From Streptomyces liliifuscus (GTDB lineage: Bacteria > Actinomycetota > Actinomycetes > Streptomycetales > Streptomycetaceae), in contig NZ_CP066831.1 of assembly GCF_016598615.1 (NCBI RefSeq), positions 8,866,001-8,930,000 of the forward strand: a stretch of DNA of 64,000 bases. Reading direction: 5' to 3'. The notes under the pieces were generated by a model. The model saw only the letters and a program-made list of their open reading frames with translations, searched no databases and had not been told where the DNA came from. A program made the translations under genes and the position numbers. Below are positions 7,194-21,105 of the stretch, one piece after another; the stretch's first letter is position 1; each line of letters opens with the position of its first letter.

Positions 7194-8480
7194 ATGAGCA
7201 AGATCCTTATCCGTGGTGCGAAGGTGCTCGGCGGCGAGCCGCAGGACGTCCTGATCGACGGTTCCGAGATCGCGGCCGTGGGCAGCGGCCTGTCGGCCGA
7301 GGGCGCCGAGGTCGTCGAGGCCGACGGCAAGGTGCTCCTGCCGGGGCTCGTGGACCTGCACACCCATCTGCGCGAGCCGGGCCGAGAGGACTCCGAGACC
7401 GTCCTGACCGGTACGCGCGCGGCGGCCAGCGGCGGCTACACCGCCGTGTTCGCCATGGCCAACACCTTCCCGGTCGCCGACACCGCCGGTGTCGTCGAGC
7501 AGGTCTACCGGCTGGGCCAGGAGCACGGCTACTGCGACGTGCAGCCCATCGGCGCCGTCACCGTCGGCCTGGAGGGCAAGAAGCTCGCCGAGCTGGGCGC
7601 GATGCACGAGTCCGCCGCCGGCGTCACGGTTTTCTCCGACGACGGCAAGTGCGTCGACGACGCCGTGATCATGCGGCGCGCTCTCGAATACGTGAAGGCC
7701 TTCGGCGGGGTCGTCGCCCAGCACGCGCAGGAGCCCCGGCTCACCGAGGGCGCCCAGATGAACGAGGGCGTCGTCTCCGCCGAGCTGGGCCTGGGCGGCT
7801 GGCCCGCGGTGGCCGAGGAATCGATCATCGCCCGGGACGTCCTGCTCGCCGAGCACGTCGGATCGCGCGTGCACATCTGCCACCTGTCGACCGCGGGATC
7901 GGTGGAGATCGTGCGCTGGGCGAAGTCCCGCGGCATCGACGTCACCGCCGAGGTCACCCCGCACCACCTCCTCCTCACCGACGAGCTGGTGCGCTCGTAC
8001 AACCCCGTCTACAAGGTCAACCCGCCCCTGCGCACCGAGCGCGACGTGATGGCCCTGCGCGAGGCGCTCGCCGACGGCACGATCGACATCGTCGCCACCG
8101 ACCACGCCCCGCACCCGCACGAGGACAAGGACTGCGAGTGGGCCGCGGCCGCCATGGGCATGGTGGGCCTGGAGACCGCGCTGTCCGTCGTCCAGCAGAC
8201 GATGGTCGAGACCGGGCTGCTGGACTGGGCAGGCGTCGCCGACCGCATGTCGTTCAGGCCCGCCGGCATCGGCCGGGCGCAGGGCCACGGCCGTCCCGTC
8301 TCGGCAGGCGAGCCCGCCAACCTCACCCTTGTCGACACGGCATACCGTGGAGCCGTGGACCCCGCGGGCTTCGCTTCGCGCAGCCGCAACACTCCGTACG
8401 AGGGTCGTGAGCTGCCGGGCCGTGTCACGCACACGTGGCTGCGGGGCAGGGCCACGCTCGTCGACGGGAAGCTCGCGTGA
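7194..8480 (+). CDS. pyrC: dihydroorotase (class I)
   Basis: 428 residues, an amidohydrolase TIM barrel. Interconverts carbamoyl-aspartate and dihydroorotate. The first metal pair is in VDLHTHLREPG and further metal His residues in VAQHAQEPR and VHICHLSTAG. The catalytic Asp is in IVATDHAPH, all as in zinc dihydroorotases that carry their own full active site. ATG 7194, just after pyrB. Its stop overlaps the GTG of the next gene (GTGA), so translation is probably coupled. Confidence 0.97.
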   Translation: MSKILIRGAKVLGGEPQDVLIDGSEIAAVGSGLSAEGAEVVEADGKVLLPGLVDLHTHLREPGREDSETVLTGTRAAASGGYTAVFAMANTFPVADTAGVVEQVYRLGQEHGYCDVQPIGAVTVGLEGKKLAELGAMHESAAGVTVFSDDGKCVDDAVIMRRALEYVKAFGGVVAQHAQEPRLTEGAQMNEGVVSAELGLGGWPAVAEESIIARDVLLAEHVGSRVHICHLSTAGSVEIVRWAKSRGIDVTAEVTPHHLLLTDELVRSYNPVYKVNPPLRTERDVMALREALADGTIDIVATDHAPHPHEDKDCEWAAAAMGMVGLETALSVVQQTMVETGLLDWAGVADRMSFRPAGIGRAQGHGRPVSAGEPANLTLVDTAYRGAVDPAGFASRSRNTPYEGRELPGRVTHTWLRGRATLVDGKLA

Positions 8481-9079
8481 CATCACTCACCCCCATTGCA
8501 GCGCAGATCACGGCGGACATCGCCGCGGAACAGAAGTCCGCGGAGGTGACCGACTGGGCCGCCCGCATCGGCTGGCTCGTCGGCCTCGTCCTGTTCATCG
8601 CGCTCGTCTACTGGCTGATGCGCGAGGGCTGGAAGTGGCGCGGCGCACTCCAGGGCGACCTTCCGGAGCTGCCCACCGCGCCGGAAGAGCCCGGCGAGGC
8701 CAGACTGACGATGAGCGGCCGCTACCACGGCTCCACCACTGCCGGGCAGTGGCTCGACCGCATCGTGGCGCACGGACTGGGCACCCGCAGCCGGGCCGAG
8801 GTCACGCTGACGGACGAGGGTCTCGATGTCGTACGCCCCGGAGCCGCCGACTTCTTCGTGCCCGTCGCGCAACTGCGTGAGGCCCGGCTCGACAAGGGCA
8901 TCGCGGGCAAGGTCCTCACCGAGGGCGGGCTCCTCGTCATCACCTGGGAGCACGGCGACCGGCTGATCGACTCCGGCTTCCGCTCCGACCACGCGGCCGA
9001 ACACAACGAGTGGGTCGACACCCTGAACCACATGATCAACACGAGCGACAAGAGCGACAAGACGGAAGGCGCACGATGA
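8477..9079 (+). CDS. membrane-anchored PH-like domain protein embedded in the pyr operon
   Basis: 200 residues. One transmembrane helix at about 32-49 (GWLVGLVLFIALVYWLM) is followed by a short Pro-rich linker and a soluble domain from about 75 to 185 rich in beta strands. That domain resembles the bacterial PH-like fold seen in actinobacterial proteins often labelled transporter. GTG 8477 overlaps the pyrC stop, and its own stop overlaps the carA ATG, so it is translationally coupled on both sides. I recall the same gene at this position in other Streptomyces. No catalytic motif is seen; a role in pyrimidine synthesis at the membrane is only suggested by position. Confidence 0.8.
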   Translation: MTSLTPIAAQITADIAAEQKSAEVTDWAARIGWLVGLVLFIALVYWLMREGWKWRGALQGDLPELPTAPEEPGEARLTMSGRYHGSTTAGQWLDRIVAHGLGTRSRAEVTLTDEGLDVVRPGAADFFVPVAQLREARLDKGIAGKVLTEGGLLVITWEHGDRLIDSGFRSDHAAEHNEWVDTLNHMINTSDKSDKTEGAR

Positions 9080-10240
9080 CGACCTCCATCCAGGGAACCG
9101 CCTCACAGAGGCGAAAGGCGGCTCCCGCCGTACTCGTCCTGGAGGACGGCCGGACCTTCCGCGGCCGCGCCTACGGGGCCGTGGGGGTGACCTTCGGCGA
9201 AGCGGTGTTCTCCACCGGCATGACCGGCTACCAGGAGACCCTCACCGACCCGTCGTACCACCGCCAGGTCGTCGTGATGACCGCCCCGCACGTCGGCAAC
9301 ACCGGCGTGAACGACGACGACCCCGAGTCGAAGCGCATCTGGGTCGCCGGTTACGTCGTACGGGACCCCGCGCGCGTGCCCTCCAACTGGCGCTCCCGGC
9401 GCTCGCTGGACGAGGAGCTCGTCCGGCAGGGCGTCGTGGGCATCAGCGGGATCGACACCCGTGCGCTCACCCGCCATCTGCGCGAGCGCGGCGCCATGCG
9501 CGTCGGCATCTTCTCCGGCAACGCGCTGCCCGACGAGGGCACCATGCTCGCCGAGGTGCGCCAGGCCCCCGAGATGAAGGGCGCCAGCCTCTACGAGGAA
9601 GTGGCCACCAAGGAGACGTACGTCGTCCCCGCGATCGGCGAGAAGAAGTACACCGTCGCCGCCGTGGACCTCGGTATCAAGGGCATGACCCCGCACCGCA
9701 TGGCCGAGCGCGGCATCGAGGTGCACGTGCTGCCCGCGACGGCGAGCGTCGAGGACATCTACGCGGTCGAGCCGGACGGCGTGTTCTTCTCCAACGGTCC
9801 CGGCGACCCGGAGCAGGCCGAGCACCCCGTCTCCTTGATGCGTGCCGTCCTGGAGCGGAGGACCCCGCTCTTCGGCATCTGCTTCGGCAACCAGATCCTC
9901 GGCCGCGCCCTCGGCTTCGGCACGTACAAGCTGAAGTACGGCCACCGGGGCATCAACCAGCCGGTGCAGGACCGTACGACCGGCAAGGTCGAGGTCACCG
10001 CGCACAACCACGGGTTCGCCGTCGACGCGCCGCTCGACAAGGTCTCCGAGACCCCCTACGGACGTGCCGAGGTCTCGCACGTCTGTCTGAACGACCAGGT
10101 CGTCGAGGGGCTTCAGCTGCTCGACCAGCCGGCGTTCAGCGTCCAGTACCACCCTGAAGCGGCAGCCGGCCCGCACGACGCCGCCTACCTGTTCGACCGC
10201 TTCACGTCTTTGATGGACACAGTCCTGATGGAGGGCCAGC

Positions 10241-10248
<8 letters not shown>
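9076..10248 (+). CDS. carA: carbamoyl-phosphate synthase small (glutaminase) subunit
   Basis: 390 residues. Releases ammonia from glutamine and channels it to CarB. The N-terminal domain has VTGYQE-like TGMTGYQETLTDP. The class I glutamine amidotransferase triad is visible as Cys in FGICFGNQIL and His/Glu in VQYHPEAAAGP. ATG 9076 overlaps the preceding stop (ATGA). The start of carB overlaps its end by 8 bases. Product feeds both pyrimidine and arginine synthesis. Confidence 0.97.
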
Positions 10249-13549
<3,301 letters not shown>

Positions 13550-13593
13550 GCGCTCCGCCTGCCGCAGGTGCTTCGTCCGCGGGTCCGCTGTGG

Positions 13594-13632
13594 CTGGTCG
13601 CGCAGTTCCCCGCGCCCCTTTGGGGCGCGGGG
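13594..13632 (+). repeat. intergenic GC-rich repeat with 11-bp hairpin inside the pyr operon
   Basis: Copy of the recurrent element between carB and pyrD: CTGGTCGCGCAGTTCCCC followed by a perfect 11-bp stem (CCCCGCGCCCC, loop TTT, GGGGCGCGGGG; 13608-13632). As an intra-operon hairpin it could attenuate transcription or stabilise the upstream mRNA. The pyrD start lies 35 bases downstream. Confidence 0.8.
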
Positions 13633-13666
13633 CTGCGGGATCAGCCTCTTCTTTAGGAAACCGACC

Positions 13667-14772
<1,106 letters not shown>

Positions 14773-14776
<4 letters not shown>

Positions 14777-15633
14777 CCGAGCCCTTCGGATCGCGGCTGC
14801 GCCGCGCCATGGACGAGCGTGGGCCGCTGTGCGTCGGGATCGACCCGCACGCCTCCCTGCTCGCGGACTGGGGTCTGAACGACGACATCGCGGGTCTTGA
14901 GCGCTTCAGCCGCACCGTCGTCGAGGCCCTGGCCGACCGGGTGGCCGTGCTCAAGCCCCAGAGCGCGTTCTTCGAGCGCTTCGGGTCGCGCGGTATCGCC
15001 GTACTGGAGAAGTCGGTCGAGGAGGCGCGGGCGGCCGGTGCGCTGGTCGTCATGGACGCCAAGCGCGGCGACATCGGCTCGACCATGGCGGCGTACGCCT
15101 CCGCCTTCCTGGAGAAGGGCTCGCCGCTCTTCTCGGACGCGCTCACCGTGTCGCCGTATCTCGGCTACGGATCACTGAAGCCTGCGGTCGACCTCGCGCG
15201 GGAGAGCGGCTCGGGACTGTTCGTGCTCGCGCTGACCTCCAACCCGGAGGGCGGCGAGGTGCAGCACGCGGTGCGCCCCGAGGACACGGCTCTGCGGAAC
15301 GTGGGCGCGACGATGCTGGCCCATCTCGCCGAGGAGAACGCGGGGGAGACCCCGATGGGCTCCTTCGGGGCGGTCGTCGGCGCCACGCTCGGCGATCTGT
15401 CCTCGTACGACCTCGACATCAACGGCCCGCTCCTCGCGCCCGGAATCGGTGCCCAGGGGGCCACGCCGGCCGATCTGCCGGGCGTGTTCGGCGCGGCGGT
15501 GCACCGGGTGGTCCCGAACGTCAGCAGGGGTGTTCTGCGTCACGGACCCGACATCGGCTCGCTACGCGCGTCATCGGACCTCTTCGCCGAGCAGATCAGG
15601 GCGGCCGTGGCGGCTGCCCAGGGGTTTAAGTGA
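14773..15633 (+). CDS. pyrF: orotidine 5'-phosphate decarboxylase (long, type 2)
   Basis: 286 residues, the longer actinobacterial/mycobacterial PyrF type. Makes UMP. The active-site lysine motif is VMDAKRGDIGSTM at about 94-106, the substrate region LCVGIDPHASLL near the N-terminus. It ends the pyrimidine set; UMP is the signal for PyrR. A 244-base gap with a possible promoter separates it from sIHF. Confidence 0.97.
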
Positions 15634-15738
15634 GCGTCCTTCAGGCGTCCCGAGTCTGAATACATCCTCAAATCCGGGGCATTTTGTCCGGAATGTCGGA
15701 CTCGATAGAGGCTGACCAGGACTTTTCCGCTGTTCTCG

Positions 15739-15767
15739 CTGACTCCGGCGGACTTGCCCGCTAGTCT
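15739..15767 (+). promoter_or_regulatory. candidate housekeeping promoter for sIHF/gmk/rpoZ
   Basis: CTGACT (15739-15744) and TAGTCT (15762-15767) are separated by 17 bases, each matching four of six positions of the vegetative -35 and -10 (TTGACA, TAGGAT). It sits in the longest gap of this block, 111 bases before the sIHF start. Prediction by eye only. Confidence 0.35.
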
Positions 15768-15877
15768 CCGACGCAGAGTGAACGGGCAAGAGCGTTGCTC
15801 GTTGCTCCCCAGGTGTGGGGCGACTAGGTTCCTCACCGGTCCGTATCCGACAGTTCGACATCCGAGGTGACGTAGGC

Positions 15878-16201
15878 GTGGCTCTTCCGCCCCTTACCCC
15901 TGAACAGCGCGCAGCCGCGCTCGAAAAGGCCGCCGCGGCTCGCCGGGAGCGGGCCGAGGTCAAGAATCGACTCAAGCACTCCGGCGCCTCCCTTCACGAG
16001 GTCATCAAGCAGGGCCAGGAGAACGACGTCATCGGCAAGATGAAGGTCTCCGCCCTCCTGGAGTCCCTGCCGGGCGTGGGCAAGGTCCGCGCCAAGCAGA
16101 TCATGGAGCGACTTGGCATCTCCGAGAGCCGCCGTGTGCGCGGTCTCGGCTCCAACCAGATCGCGTCTCTTGAGCGCGAGTTCGGCGGCGGTGCTGCCTG
16201 A
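15878..16201 (+). CDS. sihf: streptomycete integration host factor sIHF, nucleoid-associated protein
   Basis: 107 residues from GTG 15878 (MALPPLTPEQRAAALEKAAA), exactly the published sIHF length. An upstream in-frame ATG at 15815 would add 21 unconserved residues. The protein has a long N-terminal helix with alternating Glu/Arg, then a helix-two-turn-helix with the DNA-backbone motif LPGVGKVRAKQIMERLGI (about 64-81). It binds DNA without sequence specificity, bends and compacts it, and affects sporulation and antibiotic production in S. coelicolor. gmk follows after 38 bases. Confidence 0.95.
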   Translation: MALPPLTPEQRAAALEKAAAARRERAEVKNRLKHSGASLHEVIKQGQENDVIGKMKVSALLESLPGVGKVRAKQIMERLGISESRRVRGLGSNQIASLEREFGGGAA

Positions 16202-16239
16202 CGTTCTCGGGCACCCCTGAGAACCTGGATAATCACCGC

Positions 16240-16833
16240 ATGGCTGCAACACCCCGGGGGACGACCCCCGTACCCCCGGACGTACGTCCGCGGCTGACCG
16301 TGCTCTCCGGCCCCTCGGGGGTCGGCAAGAGCACGGTCGTCGCCCATATGCGCAAGGAACACCCCGAGGTCTGGCTCTCGGTGTCGGCCACGACCCGCAA
16401 GCCGCGCCCCGGGGAGAAGCACGGTGTCCACTACTTCTTCGTCAGTGACGAGGAGATGGACAAGCTGATCGCCAACGGCGAACTGCTCGAATGGGCGGAG
16501 TTCGCGGGCAACCGCTACGGGACACCGCGCAAGGCCGTGCTCGAACGGCTGGAGTCGGGCGAGCCGGTCCTCCTGGAGATCGATCTCCAGGGAGCCCGGC
16601 AGGTCCGCGAGTCCATGTCGGACGCTCTGCTGGTGTTCCTGGCTCCCCCCTCCTGGGAGGAGCTCGTGCGCAGACTCACCGGGCGGGGCACCGAGCCGCC
16701 CGAGGTGATCGAGCGCCGGCTGGAGGCCGCCAAGATCGAACTGGCGGCCGAGCCGGAGTTCGACGTGACCCTGGTCAACACCTCCGTCGAGGACGTGGCG
16801 CGCGAGCTGCTAGCCTTGATGGAAGTTGTTTGA
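16240..16833 (+). CDS. gmk: guanylate kinase
   Basis: 197 residues. Phosphorylates GMP to GDP with ATP. Walker A SGPSGVGKSTV at about 25-35 follows a short Pro/Thr-rich N-terminus. GMP-binding elements are STTRKPRPGE-like SATTRKPRPGEKHGVHYFF and the lid EWAEFAGNRYGTPR, then LLEIDLQGARQVR. The gene lies between sIHF and rpoZ, the standard gmk-rpoZ pairing, linking purine supply and stringent response genes. Confidence 0.97.
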   Translation: MAATPRGTTPVPPDVRPRLTVLSGPSGVGKSTVVAHMRKEHPEVWLSVSATTRKPRPGEKHGVHYFFVSDEEMDKLIANGELLEWAEFAGNRYGTPRKAVLERLESGEPVLLEIDLQGARQVRESMSDALLVFLAPPSWEELVRRLTGRGTEPPEVIERRLEAAKIELAAEPEFDVTLVNTSVEDVARELLALMEVV

Positions 16834-16881
16834 TCTTTCAGGTCACTGTCAGGTCAATTTCCACCTTTCGGAAGGCAGAGC

Positions 16882-17154
16882 GTGTCCTCTTCCATCACCA
16901 CGCCCGAGGGCATCATCAACCCTCCGATCGACGAGCTCCTCGAGGCAACCGACTCGAAGTACAGCCTCGTGATCTACGCCGCCAAGCGCGCGCGCCAGAT
17001 CAACGCGTACTACTCGCAGCTCGGTGAAGGCCTCCTTGAGTACGTCGGTCCCCTCGTCGACACCCACGTCCACGAGAAGCCGCTCTCGATCGCCCTGCGC
17101 GAGATCAACGCGGGTCTCCTGACGTCGGAGGCCGTCGAAGGCCCGGCGCAGTAA
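16882..17154 (+). CDS. rpoZ: RNA polymerase omega subunit
   Basis: 90 residues. Omega binds the beta' C-terminus and assists RNA polymerase assembly; in Streptomyces it is needed for normal differentiation. The core motif INPPIDELLEATDSKYSLV is followed by IYAAKRARQINAYY, then KPLSIALREINAG. GTG 16882 with GGAAGG upstream. A strong hairpin terminator follows 25 bases after the stop. Confidence 0.96.
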   Translation: MSSSITTPEGIINPPIDELLEATDSKYSLVIYAAKRARQINAYYSQLGEGLLEYVGPLVDTHVHEKPLSIALREINAGLLTSEAVEGPAQ

Positions 17155-17179
17155 TATTTTCGGCTTGCAGTTTGTTTTT

Positions 17180-17214
17180 CCACAGGCTCGGCAGCGCGAC
17201 TGCCGAGCCTGTGG
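17180..17214 (+). terminator. rho-independent-like terminator after rpoZ
   Basis: A perfect 15-bp stem (CCACAGGCTCGGCAG / CTGCCGAGCCTGTGG, 17180-17194 and 17200-17214) with loop CGCGA, preceded by TTTGTTTTT. It ends the gmk-rpoZ transcript before coaBC. Confidence 0.85.
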
Positions 17215-17256
17215 TGTGTGATGGGGACGTACGTTTTCCGAGGTCCGGGGAGAGAC

Positions 17257-18459
17257 GTGGACAAGCCGAAGGTCGTACTGGGGGTCAGCGGTGGCATCGC
17301 CGCGTACAAGGCATGTGAGCTGCTGCGGAGACTGACGGAGTCGGGACACGACGTGCGCGTCGTGCCGACGGAGTCCGCGCTGCACTTCGTCGGCGCCGCG
17401 ACCTGGTCCGCGCTCTCCGGCCACCCCGTGTCCACCGAGGTCTGGTCGGACGTCCACGAGGTGCCACACGTCCGCATCGGACAGGGGGCCGACCTGGTCG
17501 TCGTCGCCCCCGCCACCGCGGACATGCTCGCGAAGGCCGCCCACGGCCTCGCCGACGACCTGCTGACGAACACGCTGCTCACCGCCCGGTGCCCGGTCGT
17601 CTTCGCCCCCGCCATGCACACCGAGATGTGGGAGCACCCGGCCACCCAGGAGAACGTGGCGACGCTGCGCCGCCGCGGCGCCGTCGTCATCGACCCCGCG
17701 GTGGGGCGCCTGACCGGTGTGGACACCGGCAAGGGGCGGCTGCCCGAGCCGTCGGAGATCTTCGAGGTCTGCCGCAGGGTGCTCGCGCGCGGCGTCACCG
17801 AGCCCGACCTCGCCGGCCGTCACGTCGTCGTCAGCGCCGGCGGCACACGCGAACCGCTCGACCCCGTCCGCTTCCTCGGCAACCGCTCCTCCGGGAAGCA
17901 GGGGTACGCCCTCGCGCGCACCGCTGCCGCCCGGGGCGCCCGGGTCACGCTGATCGCCGCGAACACCGGCATGCCGGACCCGGCCGGTGTCGACGTCGTA
18001 CAGGTCGGGACCGCCGTGCAACTGCGCGAGGCCGTGCTCAAGGCGGCGCCGGACGCCGACGCCGTGGTGATGGCGGCGGCGGTCGCCGACTTCCGGCCGG
18101 CGGCATACGCGGCCGGAAAGATCAAGAAGAAGGACGGCCAGGAACCGGAGCCGATCGTTCTGGTCCGTAATCCGGACATCCTCGCGGAGATCTCGGCGGA
18201 CCGCGCCCGCCCGGGCCAGGTGGTCGTCGGTTTCGCCGCCGAGACGGACGACGTGCTGGCCAACGGCCGGACGAAGCTCCAACGCAAGGGCTGCGACCTC
18301 CTGGTGGTGAACGAGGTCGGCGAACGCAAGACCTTCGGCTCCGAGGAGAACGAGGCGGTCGTGCTCGGCGCCGACGGAAGCGAGACCCCGGTGCCGTACG
18401 GGCCCAAGGAAGCCCTGGCCGAGACCGTGTGGGATCTGGTGGCGCGTCGCATCGGGTGA
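17257..18459 (+). CDS. coaBC: bifunctional phosphopantothenoylcysteine decarboxylase/synthase
   Basis: 400 residues. The N-terminal CoaC half (FMN flavoprotein, about 1-185) has GVSGGIAAYKACELLR, the catalytic His in EVPHVRIGQGADL and the substrate motif PAMHTEMW (the actinobacterial form of PAMNxxM). The C-terminal CoaB half (about 186-400) has VVSAGGTREPLDPVRFL, the dimer-linked NRSSGKQGYALA, and the key lysine in the GKIKKKD loop. Joins cysteine to phosphopantothenate and decarboxylates it in CoA synthesis. GTG 17257 (MDKPKVVLGVSG) with GGGGAGAG upstream was preferred over ATG 17221. Confidence 0.95.
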   Translation: MDKPKVVLGVSGGIAAYKACELLRRLTESGHDVRVVPTESALHFVGAATWSALSGHPVSTEVWSDVHEVPHVRIGQGADLVVVAPATADMLAKAAHGLADDLLTNTLLTARCPVVFAPAMHTEMWEHPATQENVATLRRRGAVVIDPAVGRLTGVDTGKGRLPEPSEIFEVCRRVLARGVTEPDLAGRHVVVSAGGTREPLDPVRFLGNRSSGKQGYALARTAAARGARVTLIAANTGMPDPAGVDVVQVGTAVQLREAVLKAAPDADAVVMAAAVADFRPAAYAAGKIKKKDGQEPEPIVLVRNPDILAEISADRARPGQVVVGFAAETDDVLANGRTKLQRKGCDLLVVNEVGERKTFGSEENEAVVLGADGSETPVPYGPKEALAETVWDLVARRIG

Positions 18460-18696
18460 ATGTCCTATTCGCTTCAACAGACCCACTGGAACCGTCGGAC
18501 AGGGGTGTGGGAGCCTGGCGCAGAAGGTTCGTCGTGTCGCAGAATGCCCGTGCCGCAGGTCACAGCGCTTCCGAGAGGCGAGACAGTAGCCCGGCGGCAG
18601 AGCGCGACCGATAAACTGTTCTCGGACGACGCCGGGCGCAGCTCCCGGCCGTCCGCCAATGATCAGCCAGCAGCCGCTGCAACCTCAGGGAGCGTT

Positions 18697-19905
<1,209 letters not shown>

Positions 19906-19944
19906 AACCCCAGAACCCGCCGTTGGTAGGCGAACTTTTTTCGG

Positions 19945-19981
19945 CGAGGCCCGGCGCCCCTGAGGGGGCGGCCGGGCCTCG
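19945..19981 (+). terminator. terminator hairpin after metK
   Basis: A 10-bp outer stem CGAGGCCCGG / CCGGGCCTCG (19945-19954, 19972-19981) encloses a further GC-rich CGCCCC/GGGGCG pairing and is followed by GCTTTTCATT. It separates metK from the convergent cassette. Confidence 0.75.
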
Positions 19982-19986
19982 GCTTT

Positions 19987-21084
19987 TCATTCCTCGGGTT
20001 CCGCAGTTGTTTCTTCCGCGTCGTCCGTGGCCGGTCGCGCAGGGGCGAAGCGTCGCCGGAGCTCGTCTACGATGTCCGACTTGCCGTGTGCGTGGGCCAG
20101 GTGGATGAGCCGTTCGGCGAAGAGATCCAGGTCGGGATCGGCGGGTGCGAAACCGAACCACGCCAGAAACGAGTCGAGGGAGGTATCGGGCCCTGCTCCC
20201 TTGCTCGATGTGGCGGCACCCCAATCGGGCGGCTGTTCCCACTCCGGTGGCGAGTGGTGGCCTGCACGGACATCGGCATACGGTGCGGTAGGCGGGGACA
20301 CCAGATGCTCGAAGACCGGTGCGACGCTCTCGTTGTTGGCCGCGGCGGACAATTGGGCCAGTAGGCCGATGTGATCGACGGCCCCCTCGACCTCCTTGTC
20401 GTTACGGGAGAGCCACCACACCACGGCGGTGCCCGTGTCCTTGAGCACGTCGTCGCCCAGATAGGCCCGCTTGCTTCGTTCGTAGTTACGCTCGTGCTCC
20501 CACACATCCTCGTCCTTGCGGACATTGGAGAGCTTGGTGAGCCGTTCCCGGTCCAGTTCGGGGAGGTTGAGCGAGACGTCCTGGGCCATAGCCATGATGC
20601 GACCGCCGGAGTCGGGGCGCATCATGCCAAGAACGCCGTCGAGTTGGTGCTGTACGAAGGCGCTCCGATTGGGCGGCTGCTCCGCGGTCACCACGCGAGC
20701 GCGCTGGAGCACGGCGTCGACGGCAAGTCCCGCGGGGTTGATGTATGGGGCGTCCTCGGCCGTTTCCAGTACCAGCCATCGCACGGTGGCGGAGAAGGAG
20801 AAGTCGTAGTCCGCGACGGAACTCGGCAGGGCCACATGCGCGATGCGTTGCTCCTGGCGCTGCGGTTCCGGGAACTGGAGGTCGGGTTCCGGACGGAATT
20901 CGCGTGGGAATGCTTCCGGCTCAGGGGCTAGCACTCTGTGTGTCACCAGTGCGATGACCAGCAGGAGCGCGGCAGTCGTGGGCCACGCCCACAGCGGCCA
21001 GGCGGCGCTCAGCCCGAGGATGACCAGTACCAATCCCAGAATGACGGTGACGAAGAGTGTCATCGTCCTCTGACCAGAACTCAT
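19987..21084 (-). CDS. membrane-anchored protein of the TIR/NTPase cassette
   Basis: 365 residues. Two hydrophobic helices at about 9-30 and 33-50 (short loop between) anchor the protein. The remaining 310 residues are probably cytoplasmic: a beta-rich segment around 90-115 (DYDFSFSATVRWLVLE), a helical middle containing MMRPDSGGRIMAMAQDVSLNL and RNYERSKRAYLGDDVLKDTG, then VVWWLSRNDKEVEGAVDHI and an acidic tail (DDAEETTAEPEE). The order strand-rich core then charged helix weakly recalls SPFH/band-7 proteins, but I do not claim that family. Last gene of the minus-strand operon, 21 bases after the NTPase stop. As a membrane partner it could be an anchor or a membrane effector. No enzyme motif seen. 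Confidence 0.75.
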   Translation of the reverse strand: MSSGQRTMTLFVTVILGLVLVILGLSAAWPLWAWPTTAALLLVIALVTHRVLAPEPEAFPREFRPEPDLQFPEPQRQEQRIAHVALPSSVADYDFSFSATVRWLVLETAEDAPYINPAGLAVDAVLQRARVVTAEQPPNRSAFVQHQLDGVLGMMRPDSGGRIMAMAQDVSLNLPELDRERLTKLSNVRKDEDVWEHERNYERSKRAYLGDDVLKDTGTAVVWWLSRNDKEVEGAVDHIGLLAQLSAAANNESVAPVFEHLVSPPTAPYADVRAGHHSPPEWEQPPDWGAATSSKGAGPDTSLDSFLAWFGFAPADPDLDLFAERLIHLAHAHGKSDIVDELRRRFAPARPATDDAEETTAEPEE

Positions 21085-21105
21085 GAAGGCCCCCGATATC
21101 AGGTG

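Noticed and set aside
8435..8476. Upstream start for the PH-domain gene inside pyrC
   Set aside because: The GTGA overlap at 8477 is the normal coupled start and the extension is not conserved-looking.
18460..18696. SAM riboswitch before metK
   Set aside because: Looked for S-box or SAM-IV conserved blocks; only scattered GC stems were seen. A covariance-model search would be decisive.
19987..21084. SPFH/band-7 label for the membrane protein
   Set aside because: Only a weak impression from strand/helix order; no convincing motif, so not used.
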